IMG/VR virus record: IMGVR_UViG_3300009605_007043
Location: 1 to 40,953 of that record
DNA from: a virus
Strand: one strand, 5' to 3'
Length of the DNA stretch: 40,953 nucleotides
In this document: positions 7,789-15,476 of the stretch, piece by piece
How the letters are laid out: each line of letters opens with the position of its first letter
Position numbering within the stretch: position 1 is the first letter of the stretch
Made by a program: the position numbers and the translations under genes
The notes under the pieces: generated by a model
Seen by the model: only the letters and a program-made list of their open reading frames with translations
Told to the model about the DNA's origin: nothing
The model's database searches: none

Positions 7789-8473
7789 TCCTGATTGGTT
7801 TCTAGAAAACCTTAAGAATAAAATTCCATTTGCTTATGTACGATTCAATGATGGCGAAATGATGGGAATTGCAAGAGTTGGTTCTGTTGTCGCTCGCGGA
7901 GATCAATATGTTGATCAAGCATTGAGCAAAGCACTCAAAGATGCCATTCTCCACCGACAAGAAAATTATTATATAGGCATACCTTGTTCTATTTGTTTCC
8001 CAGCCTATAGCAAGCTAGCCAAAGAAATGGTGGAAGACTACAATCTTACAACAAGCGCTGTTATACTAACAAATAAAAATTGGAAACGATTTGCTGATAG
8101 TCTTCCAAAGGTTATGGAGGGCAGAAGAATGCTATGGGTTTCTGGAAAAGACCAAGATCCAGAAAAATTAAAAGATTATGGCTTGGATATTGTGAAAACC
8201 ATAAGACTGTCCAATAAAAATAGTTGGAAACATTACGATGAGTTGAAAGAATTAGTACCTCAGTTTTTTGAACCGGGCGACGTTGTAGGTATCTCCTTGG
8301 GTCCAACTGCCCGTATTCTTTGCAAATATTGGTTCGAAAAATATCCAGAAGTCACATTTTTAGACATGGGAAGCTTATTAGACCCTATAACCAAGAACGT
8401 CTGGTTTAGCGCCCATAAAGGGTGGGACGAAACAGGCTTTAATCTTTTAGAAAGGTGTACTGAATGCAACTAA
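7778..8473 (+). CDS. GT-D fold glycosyltransferase-like protein
   Basis: 231 residues from ATG 7778. The opening segment FAYVRFNDGEMMGI (R22, D25, E27) matches the R-[FY]-x-D-G-E signature of the GT-D fold proteins first described as DUF1792 in streptococcal glycosylation loci, where the D-G-E acids belong to the donor and metal site. Further on, VGISLGPTARIL and PEVTFLDMGSLLDP look like the second nucleotide-fold half. No signal peptide. It overlaps the HAD gene by 11 bases and the following heptosyltransferase-like gene by 10. Likely transfers a sugar in the same pathway; donor unknown. Confidence 0.7.
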   Translation: MINNPDWFLENLKNKIPFAYVRFNDGEMMGIARVGSVVARGDQYVDQALSKALKDAILHRQENYYIGIPCSICFPAYSKLAKEMVEDYNLTTSAVILTNKNWKRFADSLPKVMEGRRMLWVSGKDQDPEKLKDYGLDIVKTIRLSNKNSWKHYDELKELVPQFFEPGDVVGISLGPTARILCKYWFEKYPEVTFLDMGSLLDPITKNVWFSAHKGWDETGFNLLERCTECN

Positions 8474-9294
8474 AGAAGCATTTAGTCGCCGGTCCCTGGT
8501 GTGGTGAATTCGGCTGGGAGTTATTTGCGTGGCATGGCTATGTGAGAGCCTTATCCAGACATTTTGAGAAAACCACTGTGGTTTCTAGACCTAATTCTGA
8601 ATATTTGTATTCTGATTTTGCAGATAAATTTATTCCTTTTGTTCCGAAGGGCGGCTTAGCTGATTCTTTCTTTATGCATAACTTTGATTATAATTCAGCA
8701 GTTAAAAGCGTTGTACGCGAAAACAATATAGAAATGAACAAGGACACAACATTGCTTGTTCCCAAAAGAATTGGTTTTCCTCCCAACACTCATTACACTG
8801 AGGCTATAAAGCTTGGACAATTCTCAATAACACCAGAATATCGTTTATATGGCGCAGAATCTGAACTCAAATATGATTTTATTTTTCATATTAGAGACCG
8901 AAAACTACGAAGTGAAGACAATTGGATTATCGATAATTGGCGTAAACTGCGGGATTTATTAGGAAAAGACAAAAAGATAGCTTGTGTTGGCACTAGTGAA
9001 CAATCTGGCATCATTGAAGATACAGATGATCTACGCGATATCTCGCTAGAAAAAACCTGCAATTTGCTTCATAATGCTAAATATGCTTTTGGTCCTTCTT
9101 CTGGACCAATGCATCTAGCTAGTCTATGTGGATGTCCCCACGTCGTATGGTCCATCAAAGATCGCACAAGATATACTACAAATTGGAATCCACTTGAAAC
9201 ATCAGTACTCTATCTAGATGATGAAGGATGGCATATATCTCCGGAACGAGTACATAAAGAATATATAAATTGGAGTAAAAATGAAAACACTTAA
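8464..9294 (+). CDS. GT9/heptosyltransferase-like glycosyltransferase
   Basis: 276 residues. The C-terminal block AFGPSSGPMHLASLCGCP is close to the donor-site block of GT9 heptosyltransferases (DSGpmHlAaalg). The N-terminus GPWCGEFGWELFAWHGYVRAL resembles the acceptor loop of GT-B enzymes, though the GEFGWE wording is distinctive. It is shorter than E. coli WaaC/WaaF (about 320-350 residues). Placed in a cluster with heptose-type kinase and adenylyltransferase, it is the best candidate for using the activated sugar they would make. Family membership is moderately supported; heptose specificity is inferred. Confidence 0.6.
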   Translation: MQLKKHLVAGPWCGEFGWELFAWHGYVRALSRHFEKTTVVSRPNSEYLYSDFADKFIPFVPKGGLADSFFMHNFDYNSAVKSVVRENNIEMNKDTTLLVPKRIGFPPNTHYTEAIKLGQFSITPEYRLYGAESELKYDFIFHIRDRKLRSEDNWIIDNWRKLRDLLGKDKKIACVGTSEQSGIIEDTDDLRDISLEKTCNLLHNAKYAFGPSSGPMHLASLCGCPHVVWSIKDRTRYTTNWNPLETSVLYLDDEGWHISPERVHKEYINWSKNENT

Positions 9295-10411
9295 AAGAAA
9301 AAACTGCATAATGTGCAAGAATAGCCTCGAAGAAGTTTATACATTTAAAGATTTTCCCATTTATATGGGCACCACAAGTAAAAGTATAGACCAAGATTTA
9401 CATACTGATATGACTTTTGTAAAATGCACACAATGCGGCTGCGTGCAAATTAGAGACTTAATCCCTTTAGAGGTGCTTTATGCTGAGGGTCATGCTTCTG
9501 TGGTTGGAAAGACTTGGGAAAAACACCACTCAGAATTTTGTAATTTTGTAAAAAAATATGCGCATGGCTCTATCGTAGAGATTGGAGGTGCCAATCTTGT
9601 AGTAGCAAAACGTTTAGCGCAAGAAGAAAAAGTTGATAAAATAACAGTATTTGACAATAATATATTGCAATATGGTAATTGTGATTCTGCTAAAATTGTT
9701 TTAAAAGAGGAGTTTTTTGATCCTCAGAAGACAGAGGGGCAAGTTAATGTTATCTTACATACTCATCTTATAGAGCATCTTTATAATCCACTTGAAGAGA
9801 TACAAAAAATGTCTAGTCTATTGGAAGATGGCTCATATATGATGTTTGCAGCACCGATGATCGATAAAATGCTAGAAGATAATTTTACTAACGCATTTAA
9901 TTTTGAACATACATATCTTTTGAATCGCTCAATGATAAGTAATATTTTATCATACGCACAGTTTGAAATAATTGATGAAATGGAATTTAGCCCATACGCA
10001 TCTTTTTTTGTTGCGAGAAAAAATACTAAAATCAATTACAACATAAATCATGATTATCAAGAAGATATAGATAAGTTCACAGGCTTCTTGGAACATCATC
10101 AAAGTGAAGTAAATAATATTGTAAAAGCTTTAGATACGGACAAGGAAAAGACGTTTATTTTTGGAGCGCATATTTTCACACAATATCTTCTAGGCTTCGG
10201 CTTGCAAGAGAAATCGTTTTCCAACATCTTAGATAATGATTACCAAAAAATAGGAAATCGCCTGTATGGCACCAATTTATTGGTCAAATCTCCAAAGATC
10301 CTGAAAGAGCTGGAAGAGCCATTGGTTGTTCTTAAAGCGGCACAGTATACTGAAGAAATAAAGACAGATATTTTAGAAAATATAAATTCAGCTACGAGGT
10401 TCATACTGTGA
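9281..10411 (+). CDS. TylC3/NovU-type sugar C-methyltransferase
   Basis: 376 residues with the three-part layout of nucleotide-sugar C-methyltransferases. An N-terminal zinc-binding region has CIMC (C9, C12) and CTQC (C49, C52). A SAM-binding domain follows, with motif I IVEIGGAN near residue 97 and LIEHLYNP later. The C-terminal domain (about 280-376) shows FIFGAHIFTQYLL, NILDNDYQKIGNRLYGT and KSPKIL, the pattern of Methyltransf_14. Known relatives methylate C3 or C5 of keto-deoxysugar nucleotides. TGGAG lies 5 bases before ATG 9281, and the gene overlaps the previous one by 14 bases. It suggests that the finished sugar is C-methylated, although no sugar 4,6-dehydratase is visible in the window. 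Confidence 0.8.
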   Translation: MKTLKRKNCIMCKNSLEEVYTFKDFPIYMGTTSKSIDQDLHTDMTFVKCTQCGCVQIRDLIPLEVLYAEGHASVVGKTWEKHHSEFCNFVKKYAHGSIVEIGGANLVVAKRLAQEEKVDKITVFDNNILQYGNCDSAKIVLKEEFFDPQKTEGQVNVILHTHLIEHLYNPLEEIQKMSSLLEDGSYMMFAAPMIDKMLEDNFTNAFNFEHTYLLNRSMISNILSYAQFEIIDEMEFSPYASFFVARKNTKINYNINHDYQEDIDKFTGFLEHHQSEVNNIVKALDTDKEKTFIFGAHIFTQYLLGFGLQEKSFSNILDNDYQKIGNRLYGTNLLVKSPKILKELEEPLVVLKAAQYTEEIKTDILENINSATRFIL

Positions 10412-10761
10412 GCAATTATAAAGAAAATCGTCCATGGGGAACGTTTGAAAATTTGCTAGATAAAAGCAATTGCAAAGTAAAAGAAATTATAATACGCCCA
10501 GGTCAAGCTCCAAGTTATCAATTTCATCACAAAAGAAGTGAAATATGGATTGTGGTGCAAGGTATTGGACAGCTTAAGCTAGATGATCAACTCTCAGAAG
10601 TAACGGCAGGGGATATCATACAAGTACCCGTGGAAACAAAGCATAGAATACGAAATGTTGGAGAAGAAGATTTGGTGTTCATTGAAATTCAATTAGGCGA
10701 TTATTTTGGTGAGGATGACATCGTGAGATTAGAGGATGATTATGGTAGAAAAGAACAATAA
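10408..10761 (+). CDS. Mannose-6-phosphate isomerase type II cupin, free-standing
   Basis: 117 residues from GTG 10408 (GTGA overlap with the previous stop). RPWGTFENLL, VKEIIIRPGQ, QFHHKRSEIWIVVQG, GDIIQVPVETKHRIRN and the closing GEDDIVRLEDDYGR are the complete signature of the cupin domain that forms the C-terminal half of ManC/AlgA. The pyrophosphorylase half is absent, so this is a stand-alone isomerase-type cupin as often seen in phage and capsule clusters. Expected reaction: fructose-6-phosphate to mannose-6-phosphate, or a similar aldose-ketose step. It is the more canonical of the two cupins here. Confidence 0.85.
   Translation: MSNYKENRPWGTFENLLDKSNCKVKEIIIRPGQAPSYQFHHKRSEIWIVVQGIGQLKLDDQLSEVTAGDIIQVPVETKHRIRNVGEEDLVFIEIQLGDYFGEDDIVRLEDDYGRKEQ
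10731..10735 (+). promoter_or_regulatory. Ribosome binding site choosing start 10742
   Basis: AGAGG ends 6 bases before ATG 10742 but abuts the alternative ATG 10736, so 10742 has the workable spacing. Confidence 0.5.
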
Positions 10762-11836
10762 AGCTGGGAAAACATTCACAACTGTATTAAACAAGAAAGA
10801 TATTCATTCAATTGTAAAAAAATATAACAACAAAGAAGCCTATGAAGAATACAGGAAGCTATGGATTCAATCATATGAATTAAACACAGTACCTGATTAT
10901 CCCATACAGCTTGATTTTGAAATAAATTATTCTTGCAATTTCCGCTGCCCTATGTGTACATGGAGTGCTGAATCGACCAAAGGAATGGGCAAAGAAACTT
11001 GGTTTGATTTTGAGGTCTTTAAGGAAGTAATTGATGATGGGGTGAAAAAAGGATTAAAAGTAATCAGATTAAATTATATTAATGAGCCCCTTATCCGCCC
11101 AGAATTAGTAAAGTTTATTAAATATGCCAGACAGGCTGGAATTCTAGATATATATTTTAGCACTAATGGCTCTCTTTTGAGTGAAAAAGTTTCTCATGAA
11201 TTGATAACATCTGGTTTGACCAGAGTTCAAGTTTCGCTAGATGCTCATTCGGAGGAAATGTATAAAAAAATTAGAATAAGTAATTTCACCTTGAAGGGAA
11301 TAACAGATAACATTATTAATTTTATGAAAATAAGGGACTTAACTTACAATTCTGAACTTCCAACTCTTAGAGTAAATTTTGTAAAAACAGAAGAAAATCA
11401 ACATGAGTTGGATGATTTTGTTGCTTTTTGGAGGGATAAGGTTGATGGTGTTGGGGTACAAGACTTGGTAAATATCATGTCACCATCGGATAATAAAGAA
11501 ATGTCCAACATAATTGATTTTAAATGTGCCCAACCATTCAACCATTTGGTGGTTAGATACAATGGTAGTATTTTGCCATGCTGTACGTTTTTTGGTGCTG
11601 AATTGCCTGTGGCTCGTTTAAAAAGTAAAGACAACCCTCACATTCAGTTTTCGAAAAAGAAAAATATTGCTTATAAAGAAGATAGTGAACTTCTTATTCA
11701 AACAATTCAAGAAACTTGGAAGTCACCAAAGATGAATTTCTTGAGAGAAATTCATCGTAAGGGTGAATATTGGAAACATCCTGTTTGTAAAAGGTGTGTT
11801 GAATCGACTTCCCATCACGATGAAACCCAAGGATAA
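10742..11836 (+). CDS. Radical SAM protein with SPASM-type C-terminus
   Basis: 364 residues from ATG 10742. CNFRCPMC gives the CxxxCxxC cluster motif (C65, C69, C72) that binds the 4Fe-4S/SAM centre, and the following LNYINEPLIRPEL, YFSTNGSLL and VQVSLDAHSEEMYKKIR are the classic barrel motifs. The C-terminus adds cysteines in the SPASM arrangement: C262, C280-C281 and C349/C352 (CKRC), suggesting an auxiliary Fe-S cluster. Relatives catalyse dehydrogenation or epimerisation of sugars, peptide modification or alkyl transfer. Among nucleotide-sugar genes, a sugar-modifying role is plausible, but modification of a phage protein is equally allowed. It overlaps the cupin gene by 20 bases. Confidence 0.82.
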   Translation: MVEKNNKAGKTFTTVLNKKDIHSIVKKYNNKEAYEEYRKLWIQSYELNTVPDYPIQLDFEINYSCNFRCPMCTWSAESTKGMGKETWFDFEVFKEVIDDGVKKGLKVIRLNYINEPLIRPELVKFIKYARQAGILDIYFSTNGSLLSEKVSHELITSGLTRVQVSLDAHSEEMYKKIRISNFTLKGITDNIINFMKIRDLTYNSELPTLRVNFVKTEENQHELDDFVAFWRDKVDGVGVQDLVNIMSPSDNKEMSNIIDFKCAQPFNHLVVRYNGSILPCCTFFGAELPVARLKSKDNPHIQFSKKKNIAYKEDSELLIQTIQETWKSPKMNFLREIHRKGEYWKHPVCKRCVESTSHHDETQG

Positions 11837-11838
11837 TT

Positions 11839-13395
11839 ATGAAATATAAAGTACTCATAACGACTAGTGGGATAGGTAGTCGATTAGGAGATCTAACTGA
11901 TTTTACAAACAAATCCTTAGTTAGAATCGGAGACAAGCCAGCTATTTCTCATATTATTGATATGTATCCTGTAGATACTAATTTTGTAATCACATTGGGA
12001 CATTATGGTGAATATGTCCAAGAATATATTAACATTGCACATCCGGATTGTAACGTTACTTTCGTTTGGGTTGATAAATTCACCGGACCAGGCACAAGCT
12101 TAGCCTATAGTATAATCCAGGCGAAAGAGGAATTGCAATGTCCTTTTGTTTTTAATGCATGTGATACACTGCTTAAGGATAATATTAACTTACTTGGAAT
12201 TCTAGAAAAAGAACAAAATTTCTGTGTAGGGGCAAAAAGAGAAGACACATCGCAATATGCCACTCTTTTAATAGAAAGAGATAATTTGCTACAAATAAAG
12301 GAAAAAGGCGAAATAAATTATGATTTTGCTTATATAGGCTTATGTGGAATAAAAGATTATGAACTATTTTGGAAGAACATAGAGGAGGCTTATAACCAAG
12401 ATAGAAACAACTCTTTTTTACACGAAGGGAATATTATTAACACAATGCTTTCAGAAGTCCAGTTTAAGTTTTTCAGTACTAATGGCTGGTTGGATATAGG
12501 AAATGTCGGAGAACTTGAAAAAACTAGAAAATATTTCAAATCTGAGATAGAAGTATTAGAAAAGAAAGAAGAGTCAATTTATTTTTTTGATGAATATGTT
12601 GTAAAGTTTTTTCACGATAAGAAGATAAACTCAAATCGTATTCAACGTGCTTCACATCTATCTGGCTTAACTCCTGAAATAATTGATTCTGGTGAAAATT
12701 TCTATAAATATAAAAAAGTCAAAGGAGATTTGCTAGCTAAATCCGTTACGGAATCATCATTTGAAGGATTGTTATTATGGGCTAAAGAAAATTTATGGGT
12801 GAAGCAAGAATGTGAAAATATGGAGCAACTTTGTTATGATTTTTATATAAAGAAGTCTCTTAAAAGAATAGATGCTTATCTTGATGGCAAGTCGGATGTA
12901 GAAGAAAAGATTAATGGAGAATTGATACCTAGTGTTAAAGAGTTATTCGCTAGGATAGATATTAAAAAATTATGCTCTGGCATACCGGTACGCTTTCATG
13001 GAGATTTTATTTTAGATAATATTTTAGAAACCGATACGGGATTTTGTCTTCTAGATTGGCGACAAGATTTCGGAGGGGACTTGTCCGTGGGGGATATTTA
13101 TTACGATTTAGCTAAATTAAATCATAACTTGACAATTAATCATGAAATTGTAAATAAAAAGTTATTCAATCATGAGGCAGAAGATTGTTATATCTTGTGT
13201 AATTCAAAATTAATTGAGTGCAAAAGTATATTAAAAAAGTTTGTATTAAAAAATGGATTAGATTATGGGAGAATAAACTTATTAACTGCTATTATATGGA
13301 TAAACATGGCTCCTTTGCATGAATATCCCTTTAGTAAATTCTTGTATAATTTTGGAAAGTATAATCTCAATAAGGCGTTGAATTGTGAAAATTAA
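11839..13395 (+). CDS. Bifunctional sugar nucleotidyltransferase / APH-fold kinase
   Basis: 518 residues in two domains. Residues 1-235 form a nucleotidyltransferase of the RmlA/LicC type: ITTSGIGSRLGDLT and NKSLVRIGDKP are the NTP-binding loop and lysine, NACDTL holds a metal aspartate, and GWLDIGNVGEL closes the domain. Residues about 245-500 form an aminoglycoside/choline-kinase-like domain: the catalytic loop HGDFILDN (H387, D389, N394) and LLDW with metal-binding D406. The combination resembles LicC plus LicA, or MurU plus AmgK, in one chain: phosphorylate a free sugar or alcohol, then activate it. AAGGA lies before the start at 11839. Substrate unknown; salvage of a free sugar or choline-like group is inferred. 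Confidence 0.8.
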   Translation: MKYKVLITTSGIGSRLGDLTDFTNKSLVRIGDKPAISHIIDMYPVDTNFVITLGHYGEYVQEYINIAHPDCNVTFVWVDKFTGPGTSLAYSIIQAKEELQCPFVFNACDTLLKDNINLLGILEKEQNFCVGAKREDTSQYATLLIERDNLLQIKEKGEINYDFAYIGLCGIKDYELFWKNIEEAYNQDRNNSFLHEGNIINTMLSEVQFKFFSTNGWLDIGNVGELEKTRKYFKSEIEVLEKKEESIYFFDEYVVKFFHDKKINSNRIQRASHLSGLTPEIIDSGENFYKYKKVKGDLLAKSVTESSFEGLLLWAKENLWVKQECENMEQLCYDFYIKKSLKRIDAYLDGKSDVEEKINGELIPSVKELFARIDIKKLCSGIPVRFHGDFILDNILETDTGFCLLDWRQDFGGDLSVGDIYYDLAKLNHNLTINHEIVNKKLFNHEAEDCYILCNSKLIECKSILKKFVLKNGLDYGRINLLTAIIWINMAPLHEYPFSKFLYNFGKYNLNKALNCEN

Positions 13396-14356
13396 ATATT
13401 TTATTGGTCCCATGTCCAAGCTTGTAGTTGATTCTATAATAGAATTTTCAAAAAAAACTGGAAACACGATTGGCTTGATTCCTTCTCGTAGGCAAGTAGA
13501 GTATAATGGCGGTTATGTTAACAACTGGACAACAGAAGCTTTTAAGAAATATACAAATGATTTTTTTGTTACAAGAGATCATGGAGGACCGGGGCAAGGA
13601 TTAAAGATGGATGACGGCTATGAGTCTTTAAGAATAGATTGTAAACATTTAGATATGATTCATATTGATCCATGGAAAAAATACCCACAATATGAAGAAG
13701 GTCTCAAAAAAACCATTGAGATGATCAAATTCTGTCATAAGGAAAATTCAAATATATATTTTGAAGTGGGCACAGAAGAGTCTATAAGAAGATTTACAGC
13801 AAATGAAATTGATCAGCTTCTAACCGATCTAAAGAATGCGCTAGAAACAGAAGAATATAACCAAATATTATATTGTGTAATACAATCAGGAACATCTTTG
13901 AAGGGAAATGTGAATACAGGACTGTACGACACAGAACGATTGGTGTCGATGATTGAAGTTGTACAAAATCATGGCTTTTTGTCCAAAGAACATAACGGTG
14001 ACTATCTTCCTGCGTCGCTAATAAAAGAAAAATTCTCTTTGGGACTAGATTCAATAAACATAGCTCCGGAATTTGGTCAAATAGAGACGAAAACATATTT
14101 GGAAAAAATAAAAAATGAAAAGCCAGAGTTATTAGATATGCTTTGGGCTATCTGTTATGAGTCGCGACGATGGGAGAAATGGATAGATAATGATTTTGAT
14201 CCTTTAAAGCAGAAAGAAGAACTCATTAATATATGTGGTCATTACGTTTTGTCTTACCCGGATTTTCAGAAAGAAATAAAATCCAAATTTGACGATATCG
14301 ACGAAGAGATAAAAAACAATATAAAAAAGAAGTTGGAGACTTTATTCAATGGATAA
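13385..14356 (+). CDS. GatZ/KbaZ-like TIM-barrel protein
   Basis: 323 residues from GTG 13385, overlapping the previous gene by 11 bases. GLIPSRRQVEYNGGYVNNWT and RDHGGPGQG (D65, H66) resemble the QVN-GGYTG and GGDHLGP regions of GatZ/KbaZ proteins, once known only as the non-catalytic subunit of tagatose-1,6-bisphosphate aldolase and later shown in some members to be 4-epimerases of keto-sugars. It is about 100 residues shorter than typical GatZ. No GatY/KbaY catalytic partner is present in the window, which favours an independent enzyme, possibly an epimerase or aldolase for the pathway sugar. The family assignment rests on these motifs read by eye. Confidence 0.55.
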   Translation: MKIKYFIGPMSKLVVDSIIEFSKKTGNTIGLIPSRRQVEYNGGYVNNWTTEAFKKYTNDFFVTRDHGGPGQGLKMDDGYESLRIDCKHLDMIHIDPWKKYPQYEEGLKKTIEMIKFCHKENSNIYFEVGTEESIRRFTANEIDQLLTDLKNALETEEYNQILYCVIQSGTSLKGNVNTGLYDTERLVSMIEVVQNHGFLSKEHNGDYLPASLIKEKFSLGLDSINIAPEFGQIETKTYLEKIKNEKPELLDMLWAICYESRRWEKWIDNDFDPLKQKEELINICGHYVLSYPDFQKEIKSKFDDIDEEIKNNIKKKLETLFNG

Positions 14357-14711
14357 AAGAGCAAAGACAATATTTTGTGATATCGATGGTACATTAATAG
14401 AACATAATCCTCCAATAGACACCGTAAAACCTGATTACAAGCCAAGCTTATTGCCTAGAACTCTTGAAGCGTTGCTAGAATGGGATAAGAAAGGATATAA
14501 CATTATTTTAGTTTCTGGACGCAGAGAGGGCGCCAGAAAACAAACAGAACAACAGTTGTCTGAATTGGGCATTATATATGATCAGCTAATATTGGGAATT
14601 GGTGGCGGCAAACGATATCTAATAAATGACAGAAAACCAGCCAACGATGAAGATTATGCAATTGCTATCAATATTAAAAGAAACATCGGTATAGGAGAAA
14701 TAGATATATGA
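14349..14711 (+). CDS. Second small HAD-family phosphatase-like protein
   Basis: 120 residues. FCDIDGTL is HAD motif I; IILVSGRREGARKQTEQQL contains motif II and a conserved-looking helix; YLINDRKP gives the C-terminal acidic motif. It differs from the HAD at 7465, notably in an EWDKKGYNI-SGRR section and a GIGGGKR loop, so the two are probably not redundant. GGAG lies about 10 bases before ATG 14349; the gene overlaps the previous one by 8 bases and the next by 4 (ATGA). Probable sugar-phosphate phosphatase or a structural HAD; substrate unknown. Confidence 0.7.
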   Translation: MDKRAKTIFCDIDGTLIEHNPPIDTVKPDYKPSLLPRTLEALLEWDKKGYNIILVSGRREGARKQTEQQLSELGIIYDQLILGIGGGKRYLINDRKPANDEDYAIAINIKRNIGIGEIDI

Positions 14712-15445
14712 AAGACGTAAGATTGACAACATGGTCCCATTCTAGTTACTCAGATATCTGGCCAATGTATTTTGGACAGCTAAAGAAGTGCGCCCCCTTT
14801 TTGAAACAAAGTATTTTTGTTGAGAAATCAACCAATAAAATACCACCAGAATGCACAGAAATACTAAATGACGAGAATGATGCATACTACAGGAGATTTT
14901 TAGATTCTCTTGAAGAAGTTGAAGAAGAATATATGATTTATATGCAAGAAGATTTTGTATTATATAATAAAGTTGATGTAACAGATCTGCAAAAGATAAA
15001 GGACTTCTTGAGTGATTCACCATACAGCTTTGTGCGTTTGATAAAATCTGGGGTTGAGGGTGGCGAGAAGCTGAGTAATGATTTAAATATTTTTGAAATA
15101 CCGAATAGCTGTCCATATATTTTTGCGTGTAATGCAACAATATGGAAAAAGAAAGATTTTATGAAGTTGTACAATTTCTTTAGACCAGTTAGCATTTTGA
15201 ATACTGAATTATATGGCTCACATGCTTGTAGGAACTTGAACATGAAAGGTTGTTATGTATATAATGATGAGCCAAAAAGAGGGAATCTTCATTATGATTC
15301 AAATGTATTTCCATATATGTCTTCTGCTTTACACGGTGGCTCTTATGGCAAGCCAGCCCGATGGCTAACTTCCCATTATAAAAATGAACTAAATATTCTT
15401 TTCGAAGAATATAATATAGACCCCACCATTAGAGGGACGACTTAA
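14708..15445 (+). CDS. Possible GT-A-like glycosyltransferase
   Basis: 245 residues; I do not recognise the family with certainty. EEEYMIYMQEDFVLYNKVD looks like the strand-plus-acidic-metal site (here Q-E-D) of GT-A glycosyltransferases, in the middle of an alternating strand-helix region (SIFVEKS..., PPECTEIL). The C-terminal half is rich in aromatic residues and histidine. No signal peptide. It starts in an ATGA overlap with the HAD gene and is followed by a 31-base A-rich gap, the first clear spacing in the glycan cluster. Its position supports a glycosyltransferase role; the evidence in sequence is modest. Confidence 0.5.
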   Translation: MKDVRLTTWSHSSYSDIWPMYFGQLKKCAPFLKQSIFVEKSTNKIPPECTEILNDENDAYYRRFLDSLEEVEEEYMIYMQEDFVLYNKVDVTDLQKIKDFLSDSPYSFVRLIKSGVEGGEKLSNDLNIFEIPNSCPYIFACNATIWKKKDFMKLYNFFRPVSILNTELYGSHACRNLNMKGCYVYNDEPKRGNLHYDSNVFPYMSSALHGGSYGKPARWLTSHYKNELNILFEEYNIDPTIRGTT

Positions 15446-15476
15446 AAAAAATAAAGAAAAAGGTTAGAATAATAAA

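Noticed and set aside
12702-12720. TATAAATA inside the nucleotidyltransferase-kinase gene, and a second copy near 24511
   Set aside because: Both lie deep within coding sequence of AT-rich DNA with no gene start nearby, so chance occurrence is the simpler explanation.
15446-15476. Gap between the GT-A-like and dehydrogenase genes as a terminator or promoter
   Set aside because: It is a short A-rich spacer with no inverted repeat and no T-run; only a ribosome-site-like AAAAAGG is visible.
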